Shown piece by piece: positions 51,419 through 63,186 of a stretch of DNA of 64,000 nucleotides. The notes below the pieces were generated by a model. It worked only from the letters and a program-made list of their open reading frames with translations, had not been told where the DNA came from and ran no database searches. This stretch comes from Amoebidium appalachense. Taxonomy: Eukaryota; Ichthyosporea. A program made the translations under genes and the position numbers. The stretch covers positions 7,378,001 to 7,442,000 of the forward strand of contig CAVNZM010000005.1 in the NCBI GenBank assembly GCA_963693365.1, written 5' to 3'. Each line of letters opens with the position of its first letter. The stretch's first letter is position 1.

Positions 51419-51950
51419 GGCCCGGGTGCGGCAGATCATCAAGATCAAGTCCGTCAAGATCAGCCGTACAGCTGCGGGCATCGTGTCTCTGCAGGCGCAG
51501 CGCAGGATGACCCCGACTCAGCTTTTCCGGGGGCCGGGGGGGGAGTTGACATATACTAATCCGTCTCAGCAGATCATCCTAAGTCAACGAACAAGATCGG
51601 GGGGGGGGGGGGGGGGGAGGGTATGGTCAAGGGGGGGGGGGGGGGGGGGGGGCGGGGGGGGGGCGGGAGGTATGGTCAAGGGGGGGGGGGGGGGGGAGGG
51701 GGGGGAGGGGGGAGGGGGGGGGGGGGGGGTGGCCCGGGTCCACAGATCATCAAGCTTAGATCAAGTCCGGGGCCTCAAGCTTAAGATCAGCTGTACAGCT
51801 GCGGGCATCTTGTCTCTGCCGGCGGCGGCAGGACGGCAGGAGTCGGACCACGTCAGCTGGAGCAGCCGACCAATAGGATTAGAAATAGTGTATAGGATAG
51901 ATCTTAGGAGGACTTTGGAATGTAATAAGTTCGGGCAGAAGCCCTTGTAA
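51221..51950 (+). repeat. right LTR with internal tandem duplication
   Basis: Starts TGTTAGGTGTAATGTGAC. A block of about 268 bp beginning GACTCAGCTTTTCCGGGGGC (51247 and 51515) is present twice, each copy carrying its own long G run and the CAGATCATCCTAAGTCAACG and GTGGCCCGGGT landmarks. The LTR probably continues to an AATAAA at 52379; its 3' end is not defined. Confidence 0.6.
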
Positions 51951-52378
51951 ATATTGGCAAGTTCAGATTGTGCTGTCTGCCAAATGTTTGTATATATTGT
52001 AGTACAGGAAAGAGTAGAGGGGGGGGAGGGGGGGGAGATAGTATGAAATGTAGACTTAGACGCTGCGGTGCCACTAGGGGAAGGGAGAGGGGAGAGACAA
52101 AGATATTTATATTAGTGTGAGTCGATAGACTTAGCTCGTGCAGGCGCACGATAGAGTTCCTATCGGAATGTATGGAATGTGGCATCGTGGGGGGCCTGGT
52201 GATGATGATCTTTGAGGGCACGGCCTTGATGCCGCAGTTGTGACTTAGCTTGATTCGGTAGGTTGCCCGTCGGAGCCTGGCCTAAAAATAGAATAACTTA
52301 CTTTGCCGTTTTTTCGTACACGTTCGTTCCTTTCCGTGTGTGTACACTTAGAAGAGTGCCGCGTCTCTGACCTTAACG

Positions 52379-52384
52379 AATAAA
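52379..52384 (+). terminator. AATAAA, possible LTR polyadenylation signal
   Basis: AATAAA following TTAACG downstream of the right LTR repeat. Consistent with an LTR R/U5 boundary signal; unproven. Confidence 0.3.
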
Positions 52385-52430
52385 TGTTCAAAACTAAATT
52401 TCCTCATATACCATATATGAGACTATTGGT

Positions 52431-53609
52431 CCGTTATATCCCTACCAATCAAATTGAGTGCGGGGATCTCCGTTGCCTGCAATGAGAGCGGCAACTTCCT
52501 CCGCAGTACGCTTCCCTGCATCTTCGCCCATTCTAACACTATTCCGGGTTGACCAAGAAAGCCGGCTGGCTGTTGCCACTACATCTCCGCTCAAAAAAGA
52601 AGAACCAAAAAAAAAATACCATGGAAAGAAAGTGGTAATATCTGTACGTAGAGAGTTCCGCGCAGTTCAACAAGTTCGAAGTGTTGTTTCTTCGCTGTTC
52701 ACGGTCAACGGTGCGCCATGGCAGGCCATGAACCATGCATGTGCATAACGGCAGATCGTAATCCCCCATACTCCCTAACTCCCGATACACAGTGGGGGCC
52801 GATAATCCTACATATGAAATGTGATCAATTGCATAGTGAAATTTCAAAATGAACCCTTTCTCCTTAATACATACACGTTAGGATACGACATCGGGTAAGG
52901 GAGGGTCGAGAAGGAGTACAGTAGGAAGGCTGGGATAGGGCAAGGTGGCTGTGTGGCAACATAAGGGCGGGTGGGGGTGCAATGGGGAAATTGAAGCAAC
53001 GGAGGGGGGTGCAATGGGGAGATTTAAGCAGCGGAGGGTGGTGTCTACAATGGGAAGATCGAAATAGCGGAGGGACGCATTCGCACAGTGGTTGAGGAAG
53101 CAGGAAGGGAAAGGGGGATATATGTTTTTTGCGAGGGATTGAGAAGTGGAAGTAAAGGAGATAAGCAAAATAAAAGCCAACATGTACGTGGGGGGTGGGG
53201 TGGGGAGGAGGGGCCCAGGGGAGGCGAGGGAGGGGAGAAGGGTGGGATTGTGTGTTGTATAAACGTTAGTTTCTCAATTACAACTTTGGGAAACGGTACC
53301 GGTGTGAATAATGGAACATCTTATGGCGGGAACAACGTACACACCACAAAGAGGAGGAGAATTGGCATCATTCGGGTCAACTACAGTATCAAGTTGCCAA
53401 CGGTTTCAAATTATCCCCCATAAAAAGTTCTTCCCAACGGTTACCGAATTGTGTAAGTAAAATCTAGCCTGGGCAAAACAAACCTTGCGCACCACAAATG
53501 GGGGGAAGGCTTTTTTTTTTTTTTTTTTTCTTTTTTTTTTTCTGTTGTGTTAAGTCCTTTTGTCCTCAGTCAACGAAATGTCAGTTAGTACAATCAATCA
53601 TGCAGAATG

Positions 53610-53642
<33 letters not shown>

Positions 53643-53925
53643 GCCGCACTCCGCGGCTTGGTTTGACCTGGTAGTTCCGGTAGTGCATAATAACGGTAAC
53701 GGTTTGAAATTTATGTCTTTTTTGTAATGATTCACAACCGTGATTCAATTTCATATCACACTGAGCACAAAGTACGGTACAGTAGTGATCATGACACATC
53801 CACATAGATGCACAATATTAATTAATTAATTATAATAATGCTCGGACACATAGGCACACAATTGACATTGCACGCACACACGCACACACGCACACAGGCA
53901 CGCACAAACACGCCGTGACACGCGC

Positions 53926-53984
<59 letters not shown>

Positions 53985-54246
53985 ACACACAAACACACAC
54001 AGATTGCCACGCACACACACGCACACACACTGTGACACACACAATGACACTGCACACATGTGTACACCGTCACTGTGACGCTATGATACAAAAAAAAACC
54101 CCGAGCTCGAAGTCGGCATATGCTGAGCAGCACACGTGACACGGATAGGGAGCCCGTCGCTACGTATTATGTACAGCTTGCGTGTGATGCCCCGGCCACG
54201 GGAGGCTCTTTGAAAAGCCCGCCAAAATAGGAGCCCCTCCATGTAA
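52431..54246. other. intergenic region
   Basis: Unique DNA with a T run (about 53512-53540), a C run (about 53613-53642) and a CA repeat (about 53930-53980). An open frame at 52458-52748 (96 codons) has no recognisable domain. The last about 70 bases (from 54180), read in another frame, may belong to the retrotransposon that follows. Confidence 0.55.
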
Positions 54247-56028
54247 TCATCCTTTCGCCCCATTACACTAACCCAGGTTGTTCGTAGATTCTTTGAAGCT
54301 TGCTTACTTAGGTTATTTGCACATCACCCTAGGTTTCAATCTATTCTTCACATACACCCATGCCAATCCGCTTTTCGTAAAAACAATTCATGTTATGTTC
54401 AAATAATGGCACTGCACGATTCTATGCAAGTTGGTGCACAATATGTTGGCTTTATTGATTGGAAAACTGCTTACGATTCTGTCTCCCCTGGTCTCCTATG
54501 GGAAAAGCTTGCTGCACGGGGTGTACCACACTGCATTGGTGTTCTGTTAGAAGCACTCTTGTCTCAAACCTATGGTAGAGCTGTGGTTAATGGGCATCTT
54601 TCATATGGTTTTGCTCGTACTAGAGGTCTCTTGCAGGGTTCATTGCTTAGCCCCTTTTTGTTTAACCTATTTATAGATGATTTGGCTGTCAAGATTTACG
54701 CCGAAAACGATGACCCTATTAATAACTTTCCGCCTGCACTTCTCTATGCTGATGATCTGTCCCTCCTTGCCCGTACCCCTAGACGCCTGCAAAGATTGTT
54801 CGATGTAGTGTCAGAGTGGTGCAAGGCAAACCTTATGATCCTTAACATAGACAAATGTGGTGTTCTTGTACCTGATATAGCTAACAATTTACACACATTT
54901 ACATTATCATCTAAACCTGTACCTATAGTTCCAGAATACAAATATCTTGGTGTTCCGGTTGATTCTGTTGGTGTTATGTTTCCCCATATGGTCGAAAAGA
55001 GGGTAGAGTTGGCTCGTAAGCGGTTAGCTTTCTTCTCGGCTAATATTTTTAAAGACACACCCCTCCATCCTTCTATTAGACTTACATTTATTCGCACTTT
55101 TGTCTTCCCGGCATGTGAATATGGTTTACCCCTTCTCGCCGCTTGGATCAAGAAAGAGAGAACTAGAGCGCTTAAACCCTTGGCAAATTTCCTTGAAGCA
55201 GAAGTTGCCTCCTTTCTATCTAACAACTGTTGTAAACCTGGGCCTGTAACGCTCTCGATATATGGTCTGGTCCCAATAGCTGCTAGAGTATCCTATCTCG
55301 CGCTGAAATTCAATAAGCACATAAGCCGCTTAAAGAAGTATTTGCCCTCCCACCCTCTCTTCTCTATCCGACCTGTCCCCTCCTCACCTCTCCCCTCTTT
55401 CCTCCCCTCTCTCTCCCCTTCTCCCCTGGGCACAAATACAAATAAACCCCGCAATAGTGTGTGTGTGACTTTGGACTGCCACTTACTTATTAAACATGTA
55501 CACAATCACAAGATAATCACGCAATATAACAAATGGAAAAAGATACCACACGACACTAGACCCGATGAAAGCATACACCTTGAAAAACTAAGCCTTATGT
55601 CTCGTTTTATATATACTGACCGCCTCAACCATATTGCCAAATATGGCACTCGCAAGTGTATAACACCTAAATACATATTACCTTCCTGTAGAACTGGTCT
55701 TTCTCTAGCTGATGGTATTATTGATCAATTACCACGCTTTTACTGTACACGTGCTATACAGTGGAGATCTAATAAGTATAAGGTGGCATCATTTGCATGC
55801 CCAAACAACACACACACACACCAGTTTAACCGGTCATGTATCGCCAAATGTAGTTTGATAGACCACATAATACCGCAACACACACACGTCACATTCACAA
55901 CAGACACCCAGAAAGATAGCCTACCTGTAAATTACAACATCCTTGATTTTATACTTAACACGCGTAACTACGTCCTGTTTATTAGATGTATTGATTGGCT
56001 TGAGAAACACATCACTACAAAATTATAG
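54247..56028 (+). CDS. non-LTR reverse transcriptase, 5'-incomplete
   Basis: Open for 593 codons after an in-frame stop at 54244-54246; the first ATG in frame is at 54406, but reverse-transcriptase sequence starts earlier (SFRPITLTQVVRRFFEACLL, from about 54250). Motif A is GFIDWKTAYDSV, motif B GLLQGSLLSPFLFNLFIDDL, and motif C LLYADDLSLLA with the catalytic aspartates. The C-terminal part (CARAIQW-like region, RNYVLFIRCIDWLEKH) looks like a LINE connector/tail. In life it would copy element RNA at a nicked target. DNA just upstream, in another frame, reads on as a plausible N-terminal continuation (GRLFEKPAKIG), pointing to a frameshift near 54246. Probably inactive because the N-terminus is lost, although the core motifs are intact. 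Confidence 0.85.
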   Translation, partial: SSFRPITLTQVVRRFFEACLLRLFAHHPRFQSILHIHPCQSAFRKNNSCYVQIMALHDSMQVGAQYVGFIDWKTAYDSVSPGLLWEKLAARGVPHCIGVLLEALLSQTYGRAVVNGHLSYGFARTRGLLQGSLLSPFLFNLFIDDLAVKIYAENDDPINNFPPALLYADDLSLLARTPRRLQRLFDVVSEWCKANLMILNIDKCGVLVPDIANNLHTFTLSSKPVPIVPEYKYLGVPVDSVGVMFPHMVEKRVELARKRLAFFSANIFKDTPLHPSIRLTFIRTFVFPACEYGLPLLAAWIKKERTRALKPLANFLEAEVASFLSNNCCKPGPVTLSIYGLVPIAARVSYLALKFNKHISRLKKYLPSHPLFSIRPVPSSPLPSFLPSLSPSPLGTNTNKPRNSVCVTLDCHLLIKHVHNHKIITQYNKWKKIPHDTRPDESIHLEKLSLMSRFIYTDRLNHIAKYGTRKCITPKYILPSCRTGLSLADGIIDQLPRFYCTRAIQWRSNKYKVASFACPNNTHTHQFNRSCIAKCSLIDHIIPQHTHVTFTTDTQKDSLPVNYNILDFILNTRNYVLFIRCIDWLEKHITTKL

Positions 56029-56032
56029 CGCA

Positions 56033-56115
<83 letters not shown>

Positions 56116-56147
56116 CCAGCTGATACCGAGTGTCCCGAGGGGAGCCC

Positions 56148-56187
<40 letters not shown>
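54247..56187 (+). mobile_element. 5'-truncated non-LTR (LINE) retrotransposon
   Basis: A reverse transcriptase frame (54247-56028) is followed by a CA repeat (about 56037-56114), a short unique segment and an A run (about 56151-56187) that could be the element's poly-A tail. The 5' part, including any endonuclease, is absent. No target duplication was identified because the 5' boundary is unclear. Confidence 0.75.
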
Positions 56188-56188
<1 letters not shown>

Positions 56189-56545
56189 GGGGAACCCCAA
56201 CTAATTGATTTCTCCTTGTAGTCTTTATGGTGTCTCGTAGAGAAAGTAAACCCTGATATATTGTCAGATCCTACGATGGCGCTCATTGTTGCCTAGCATG
56301 TACATATGTCACTGGCTGCATTTGATTGGCTGTGCTGGAAAACGCAGTAGGCCGTCGAATGTGGCTGGGCCTCCGGCAATGTCCACGCAATAAAAAGTGT
56401 GTAAACCCCATATATAGTCACCACCCGACATCTATGTACGTGATCATGATATACCGCTGAGGGGATATTCCGAGCAAACCCCCCCCCCCCCATACCTGAG
56501 ACTGGTTCTCTTTGCCTCGAGTAAACAGCGTAAACCCCCCCAAGT
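56187..56545 (+). repeat. dispersed repeat, copy B, with internal insertion
   Basis: Reverse-complement match to 15299-15494 in two blocks, about 56187-56262 and 56403-56542. Between them lie about 145 extra bases bounded by ATATA-like sequence. That segment includes GTCCACGCAATAAAAAGTGT and the next nine bases, also found at about 49768-49796 in the gypsy integrase. Confidence 0.7.
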
Positions 56546-57251
56546 ATAATGACCCACCCGCTTTTGGTAGGGTTCTATTTCATAAGGGGAGTCTGATTGG
56601 CTGGCTGGGTCCCCAAAAACCTAAGATTAAACGGCGCCAAATGACGGAGCATTTTTTTCTTTTGACTGGATTTATTCGACGGAAAGATATGCAAGTATGC
56701 ACGGCATACTGAGAATTTCCGGCCCTCATAAAAAGTCAATATTGACTGGTGCAGTGTGCTACCGTGGAGAATAAAACCGTATAACGCTAGAAATATTTAC
56801 CCAAATATGTCTGAGTTCCACGTGTGCTAAATATGTATGTTCAAACGTTTAACGGATGTATGGCATACATCATGATGCTTTCTTAACCGCCCCTTATCGA
56901 AAAATGGAAATTTGAGTTCACATAAGGACGCTTTTACGTAAACGGTTTTAGGGGGTTTTAGGCCAAATCCGAGCGCTGGCTCGATCCCTGATGACAGGAT
57001 ATTGACAGCTAAATTCGAAATATGATAGAGTGGAAAAGACGCCCCTCAGGACAAAAGCCCTACATTTTTTCTACAAAATCATATAAAAGTATAATGGGGG
57101 GGGGGGGGGGGGGGGGGGATTTCAATAAATTTGTTATAACCACGTGCTTTCAACATGCTATCAATGTGTACCCTAACTTTCAACGATCCGAAGCGATCCG
57201 TTTTGCCCCTCTCCGACGTAGCCCAATCGCAGCGATGCATCCCCAACAGAC
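56546..57251. other. intergenic region
   Basis: Unique DNA with a single G run (about 57094-57118). An AT-rich stretch with no long sensible open frame; nothing else recognised. Confidence 0.5.
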
Positions 57252-58173
57252 CAAGGCATTGCTCCCCCCCTGTCGGTCCGGTCCGGCCCGGTCTGCCATT
57301 TTAGCAGTCCGGTCCCGGTCCGAATTCGGTCCTTTTTGCCCCCCCGCCGCCCCCCCCCCCCCCCCCCCCCCTCTCCTCCCCCCCGGGGGCTCAGCCCCCC
57401 CCCCCCCCCCCTGCACCTTCTCCCCCCCGTCCGACCCTCCCACGGCCTTTCATCTCTCTCTCTCTCTCTCCCTCACCTCACCTCTCCTGAGAGGTTAACG
57501 CCATCTCGAGCTCCCTCGGTATAACCCCCCTCCCCTGGACCCCTCCCCCCCCCCTCGCCCCCTCCCTCCCCCTCCCTCCCCCCTCCCGTGCCCCGGGCAG
57601 CTCTTCAGCTTGCCCATCCCCCCCCCCCCCCCCCCCCCCCCCTTTTCCCACCTTGCTTCCCCCCCCCCCCCCCCTCCCTCTCGAGCTCAGTCTCCTTCCC
57701 CTATGCCTGGTGGCCACTACCGCCAGAGTTAGCGCTGTCTGGCACAACAACAGGGATTCTCCTCCCTTCATATCCGTTTGCAGCAAGTATGGGCATACGG
57801 ACACACACTGGCCCACTCAGTTCATTACGTGGCTGAGTCTCGCCTGCTCATTTCAGAGATCTTTCCTGTCGAGCTACATATGTTATGGGCGCATCGAGAT
57901 CTGAAAGAGCAAGCGTGCGTGTGTGTGGAAAGAGAGGAAAGAGAGTGGAGAAGAGAGTGTAGAGGGCGGGGAGGAGAGGGAAGAGGATAAGGAAAGGGCC
58001 GAGAGAGCCGGGTTGACACTGGGCATAGTCATAACAAGGAAAACCGAAGAAAACAACTTGCACAAAAAAAAAGTGCTGAATACACCCGTCCTCACTTTTG
58101 AGGACCGGTCCGATCCGGTCCGACCCCAGGACCGATCCGAACCGTCGGTCCGGTCTAGACCGGCAATGCCTTG
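57252..58173. mobile_element. hAT-like DNA element upstream of the HMG-box gene
   Basis: Ends CAAGGCATTGC (57252) and GCAATGCCTTG (to 58173) are flanked by 8-bp CAACAGAC (57244-57251) and CAACGGAC (58174-58181), one mismatch. Subterminal arrays of CGGTCCGGTC-type units face each other at both ends. The interior is C-rich simple sequence plus unique DNA and has no transposase. The element ends 196 bp before the start codon of the next gene and may contribute promoter or 5' leader sequence. Confidence 0.75.
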
Positions 58174-58369
58174 CAACGGACAAAAAATCCGTTTGTTTTC
58201 CTTTGTGACCATTCTTCTCTCGGCGGCAGCTCGTTTTTGCCAAAAAAAACACAACAAAAACGTCATCCACACATCTCCCCCAGGCATAAGTGAAACCACG
58301 CTATCTTTTCCGCAACACATCACTTAACAGCACCTCGTCACCACCTCAGTAGGTAGAGCGAGCAAAACC

Positions 58370-60001
58370 ATGTTTTCCCTCTCCTCCCTCCGCCTTGGGG
58401 CGGCCTCCCTCGCTCTCCCCCGGTCGTTTTTGCGTCCGGTGGGTGTGACACGTCTCCTCTCGACAGCTCTAGCCCCTAAGCGTCCCGCGGGGGCGTTTTT
58501 CCTCTATATCAAGGAGAACAGAGAGATGGCTCAGCGTGTGAACCCGTCCGCTAAGATCACTGACATCACAAAGACGCTCGGGGCTACTTGGAAGACCCTG
58601 TCAGATGCTGACAAGAAGGTATCATTACACGTTTTTTCTGACTCTCAACTGTTCTTCTGGTTTTCTTCTTCTTCTTTTTTTTCCCTTTTGTTTTTGTTTG
58701 ACACGTTTTTCACTATCATATATTTCCCCGTGGCTTCAACTGTTGCAGGTAGTTTTGGCTGATGCTTTAGAGTTGATAAAGTTCTTCTTTTTTTTTTGTT
58801 GTTCTTTGTTCCCCTCGGATGTTCCCTCCCCCTCCCCCCCCCCCCCCCCCCCCTCTGCCCCAACACTCCTCTCCACCATCTACCCTTCACAAAGACACAA
58901 ACACACACCCCCGCACCCCATCCCTACCCCAACCTTCCATCCCACCCATACATCTGGTGTTTAGCTCTTCAGGTTTTCTTGTTTTTTCTATTCAAGCCAG
59001 TCTTTAAACCCATCTTGTTTCTGGTTCCCGTTGCAGCTTCCAAAAGGGAGCAAAAGGCAAGCTTCTCTCAGCATCTATTTAATTCCTACGTAGTTTTCGA
59101 AAGTGTTGAATTATTCTCCCCTCACCACTCCTCTTCTCGGCCAGCCACTATTCATTTCCGGTGCTTCCTTTCTCACTGTAACCGGTGACTTTTAGGCATA
59201 CTGGGACGGTTGTGGTGTAATCAGTGAAACGAGTCGACTGTTTGCAAGGACACACATCCCCCCCCCCCCCCCCCAAAGAGAGAGAGAGGGGGGGGGGGGG
59301 GGGGGGGGGGGAGAGAGAGAGAGAGAGAGAGAGAGAAATAGCAGAATGAAAAAGGAAAAAGGTAGAAGAATAGAGAGGCAGATAGAAACAAACACGAATA
59401 CGACAAAATATTTAACGATTACAGCCACGTATTCCTCAAGTTATTGTCAGATCTCTCGTTGTATTTCCTTAGTCACACGTCTTCTCTCAGTGTGACCGGG
59501 TTGAAGCATGCACTGCATCTTCGATTCTTTTCTACCTCCCCTTTTTTGGTCTTTGCATAAGGGCAACATAGCCTACCCTCCCACCTTCCCATAGTGATAA
59601 CCTACGTACCAATGTTTACCTTTCTACTTTTTGGTTTTTCGGTTTTTATTAACGCTTTTATTACATACCACCAACTTCTGCGGGTCGGCTCCAGCCCCCA
59701 GCTCTTTACTATACCAACCGCACAGAATCATGTCTATCTTCTATTTTACATAATGCTGTGCCCCGTCCCCCCCCCCCCCCCCCCCCCCGACGTGGGCCCC
59801 CCCTGAGGATGGGCTCTGCTTATTATGCATACTCTTTATGTATGGCTTGCATTCTGCATCGTGTTATCCGTTTGTTCTTGTGTACTTCGTACTTTTTGAC
59901 GCATTCAAACCCCCCCCCCCCCTCCCTCTGTCGTCCTGTCTTCCTCTTCTATCCCTTCTTTCACACCACCATCTATCAACCTAACTTCTTACCCAACCTT
60001 T

Positions 60002-60047
<46 letters not shown>

Positions 60048-60307
60048 ACAGCCATACGTGGACCGTGCCACCGAGGAGAAGGGCAAGTACGACACTGCAC
60101 TCAAGGCCTACAAGGAGAGCCTCACCCCCGAACAGAAGGAGGCACTTGCTGCCCTGGTACGTAATATACCCCCTCCCCCCCCAACAAACACCGCTACTTT
60201 TTTTTTTTTCTCTTTTTTTTTGCCCTCCCTCCGTTTCCTCTCGGGTAGGCATCGGAAACTGATCTTTTGATGGGCTCTCATCATGTCTTCTTCCCGTACA
60301 GTTATAT

Positions 60308-60348
<41 letters not shown>

Positions 60349-60666
60349 TTTTTCTTTTTTGTTTATTTACTTGTTTTTTGTGGTGCAGAAATAATGCTTC
60401 CATGTGGTCACCCTCTTATGCATGCATCACCCCCCCCCCCCCCCCCCCCCCCTCCCCGAGGGCCGCCGCACTCTCTGCATTACATGTTTTGCTGTTGGTT
60501 TCTAATTCGTACTCCCTGCTGTACTCGAGGGGAGACTTGATTTCGAACGGAGTTGTGTGCGTGTGTGTGTGCGTGTTTTGAGATGGAGGGGGGAAGGGGG
60601 GGGAGGCTAAGGTAATGGTAACGTTCGATAGAGTAATGCTGTTTGCTTATACTAGCCTTCACCACT

Positions 60667-60700
<34 letters not shown>

Positions 60701-61285
60701 CCCCCCTCCCCCCCCTCCTCTCCCCCAAACACACATACATGCCGGTGGCCGTCCTCCTATAAAATTGCCTTTCATAATACACGCCTCCCTTCCACCTTTG
60801 CTTTCAAACCCCTGCGTTACCCTTTCCCACGATGTTCCCACCCCCCACCCCACCCCTTGCCCTTCATCCGTCATCCCGTCATCCCTTCCGCTATTTTGTC
60901 CTGCCCCCCCCCCCCCCCCCCCCCCCCCCTCCCCTCCTCCTCCTCCTTTCACCCTCCTACCCACCCGCCCACCTTCCTCTATTTCTTTAACACACACCAC
61001 AGAAAGAAAAAGCCAAGAGAGATGCCGTGAAGGCCAAGGAAGCGAGGGAGAGGCGTGCGCAGTACTTAAAGGAGAAGGCGGAAGGTAGGCCCAAGCAAAC
61101 GACATCGGCCCTCTTCTTCTACCTCAACGAGAACAGGGAGGCGATCTGGAAGGCAAACCCCAACGCAAAGATGATTGAGGTCACGAAGATTGGTTTACAG
61201 CAGTACAAGGACCTGTCCCCTATGGAGCGCCAGGTTAGTGATTTGTCTCTTTGTCTCCGTCTCTCTCTCTCTCTCTTTCTCTCCG

Positions 61286-61338
<53 letters not shown>

Positions 61339-61495
61339 GTGTGTGTGTGTGCGTGCGTGCGTCTCTCTAAGGCTCTCTCTTCTGTGTGTGCTCACTCGAC
61401 GTCTCTCTTGTGCTCTCTCTCTCTCCATCTCTCTCTCTCTTTCTCTGTCTGTCTCTTTCTTTCTCTTTTGTGCTTTCTCTCTACCACTCTCTCCA

Positions 61496-61541
<46 letters not shown>

Positions 61542-61826
61542 ACCCACACACACACGCACGCACGCACGCACATGCAAGAAAGGAAGGTGAAGAAGGAAGA
61601 GCAGGCTAAGATTTTTGATCATTTAAAAGGAAGAGGTGGGAGGGAAGACACGTGGGGATGGGGGGGGGGGGGGGGGGGAGACGAGAGGGAGAGAAACCAC
61701 ATGGCAAACAATAGAACCACACAGGAAACACGGAACGGGGTAAGACGTTTTGGTTTTAAGTCACTGTATGGAAAATTATCACGAATGGGTGGGTGGTTGT
61801 GTATGTATGTGGTGGTGGCGGTGGGT

Positions 61827-61857
<31 letters not shown>

Positions 61858-62408
61858 ATTTCTGTTTGATGAACGCAATTTCCTTAAATCCCCACACTCT
61901 GAAAGCTTATCGATGCTGGTTTTAGTGGGCTTGTTGCAATGTACGCAGAAGAGTGATCGATCTATACGTGTTCTCTTTCGACATAAACACACTGCCTTGT
62001 ACCCCCTACCATTATCAGGTCTATCTACAATTTGTGCAATAGTCATGCCGTATAGGTGTACAGCAGTTTCTTGAGAATGCTATGCTTGGGAATAGTCCGC
62101 CCTTCCCATCCCCACCCCCCCCCCACCTCACCCACCCACCCACCCACATCCCCACTTCAATTGTCCTTCCAAGTATACACACGGTTGTTTCCAAAGTGCC
62201 TGACACACCAATAATCCGAATCCCGTGTACCCACCGAACCCACACTATCAACACACACACACACACCTATACACACCCGTGTACCCTCTGCCTCCCTCTC
62301 TCTCTCTCTTTCTCAGTCACTCACTCACTCATTTGCAAATGCTCATGGGTACACCCACATGTACACGTACTCGTGCTCATACTCGTACTAAAATACACAC
62401 GCGTACGT

Positions 62409-62439
<31 letters not shown>

Positions 62440-63186
62440 TACGAGGACCTCGCCGCCGCCGACAAGTCCCGCTACGCGAGGGAGATGGAGGAATGGAGGA
62501 AGACACACCCCAAGGTCAAGAAACCTCCCACCAAGGAACAGCTCGCAGAGAAAGCAAAAAACGAAGCGGAGAAGGAAAAACTGAAGAAAAGGAAGGCTTT
62601 GGAACAGGAAATGAAAAAGAAGGCCGCGGAAAAGGAAAAACTCAAGAAAAAGGCGGAGCTGGAAAAGGAAAAACTCAAGAAAAAGGCGGCGCTGGAAAAG
62701 GAGAAACTGAAGAAAAAGGCGGCTCTTGAAAAGGAGAAAGCGAAGATGAAAGCGGAGGCGGAGAAACGGAAGGAGAATGCAAAACTCGAGAAAATAAAAC
62801 AGACCACAATCGCCGCCGTTGAAAAAAGAAAACTCCTCGCCGAAAAGGCCGCGGCTATGAAACGTCAGACGGACAGGATGAAGGAGGCGACAAAGGCAGC
62901 CTTCGAAAAGGCAAAGAAAAAGTTGACTTCGGCAACGAAGAAACCCGCGGCTGCGGCTCCGGTGAGCGCGAAGAAAACAGCAACGGTAAAGAAAACTACC
63001 AAAGCGGCTACCACGAAGAAACCGGCGGTAAAGAGAACGGGGGTGGGAGCGTCGGGAGCAGCGGCAGCGGCAGCGGGAAAAACGAAAAAGGTGAAGACTG
63101 TGCAGGGGGGGAAGAAGAAGGTTGCGGGGAAGTCGTCGACCAAGACGGTGGCTAAGAGGACGGCACCAGGCAAGAGCAACAAGTGA
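58370..63186 (+). CDS. mitochondrial two-HMG-box DNA-binding protein (TFAM-like)
   Basis: Four exons, 58370-58618, 60052-60156, 61003-61233 and 62437-63186, all introns phase 0 and GT-AG, product 444 aa. Residues 1-35 are rich in Arg, Leu, Ser and Ala without acidic residues, a typical mitochondrial presequence (RLLSTALAP). HMG box 1 spans about 36-106 (KRPAGAFFLYIKENR, WKTLSDADKKPYVDRA, YDTALKAYKE); its first intron cuts between DADKK and PYVDRA. HMG box 2 spans about 147-220 (TTSALFFYLNENREAIW, YKDLSPMERQKYEDLAAADKSRY, MEEWRK). A long Lys/Ala/Glu tail follows with repeats of the type EKEKLKKKAxL, a probable helix or coiled coil, then an alanine/lysine histone-H1-like end. Role inferred: packaging or transcription of mitochondrial DNA. 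The tail is far longer than that of animal TFAM (about 246 aa in total), so orthology is not certain; an abundant nucleoid HMG protein is equally possible. Confidence 0.88.
58619..62436 (+). other. introns of the HMG-box gene: contents
   Basis: Intron 1 (58619-60051) has T- and C-rich DNA, a C run beside a GA/G-rich block (about 59257-59335), a SINE-like repeat (59786-59925) and a CA repeat near the acceptor. Intron 2 (60157-61002) has several C runs (about 60310-60345, 60668-60715, 60905-60929). Intron 3 (61234-62436) has CT tracts, a C run (about 61498-61541), G runs (about 61660-61678 and 61829-61857) and a CA repeat that becomes the acceptor. Confidence 0.65.
59786..59925 (+). repeat. poly-C-tailed interspersed repeat, copy 3
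   Basis: GACGTGGGCC, CCTGAGGATGGGCTCTGCTT and TATTATGCATACTCTTTATG give the clearest version of the family core. The unit ends GACGCATTCAAA followed by a C run. Same orientation as the host gene, like copies 1 and 2. Confidence 0.6.

Larger units (their letters stand above)
47454..52430 (+). mobile_element. broken chromodomain Ty3/gypsy LTR retrotransposon
   Basis: LTR-related DNA at about 47470-47775 and from 51221 onward brackets the 3' part of pol in sense orientation. Gag, protease, reverse transcriptase and RNase H are missing, so the left side is deleted. Integrase order is zinc finger (H2C2), catalytic core, C-terminal domain, chromodomain, spread over several frames. The right LTR begins TGTTAGGTGTAATGTGAC just after a purine-rich GGGGG tract. 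Two DNA elements (48375-49358 and 49988-50540) were inserted later. The downstream boundary is not proven; 52430 is a rough limit. Confidence 0.75.

Noticed and set aside
52458-52748. 96-codon plus-strand frame after the LTR
   Set aside because: No recognisable domain, no supported splice partners, probably chance.
58340-58370. CCTCAGTAGGTAGAGCGAGC, resembling a tRNA A box
   Set aside because: No B box, no cloverleaf, and it lies immediately before the HMG-box start codon.
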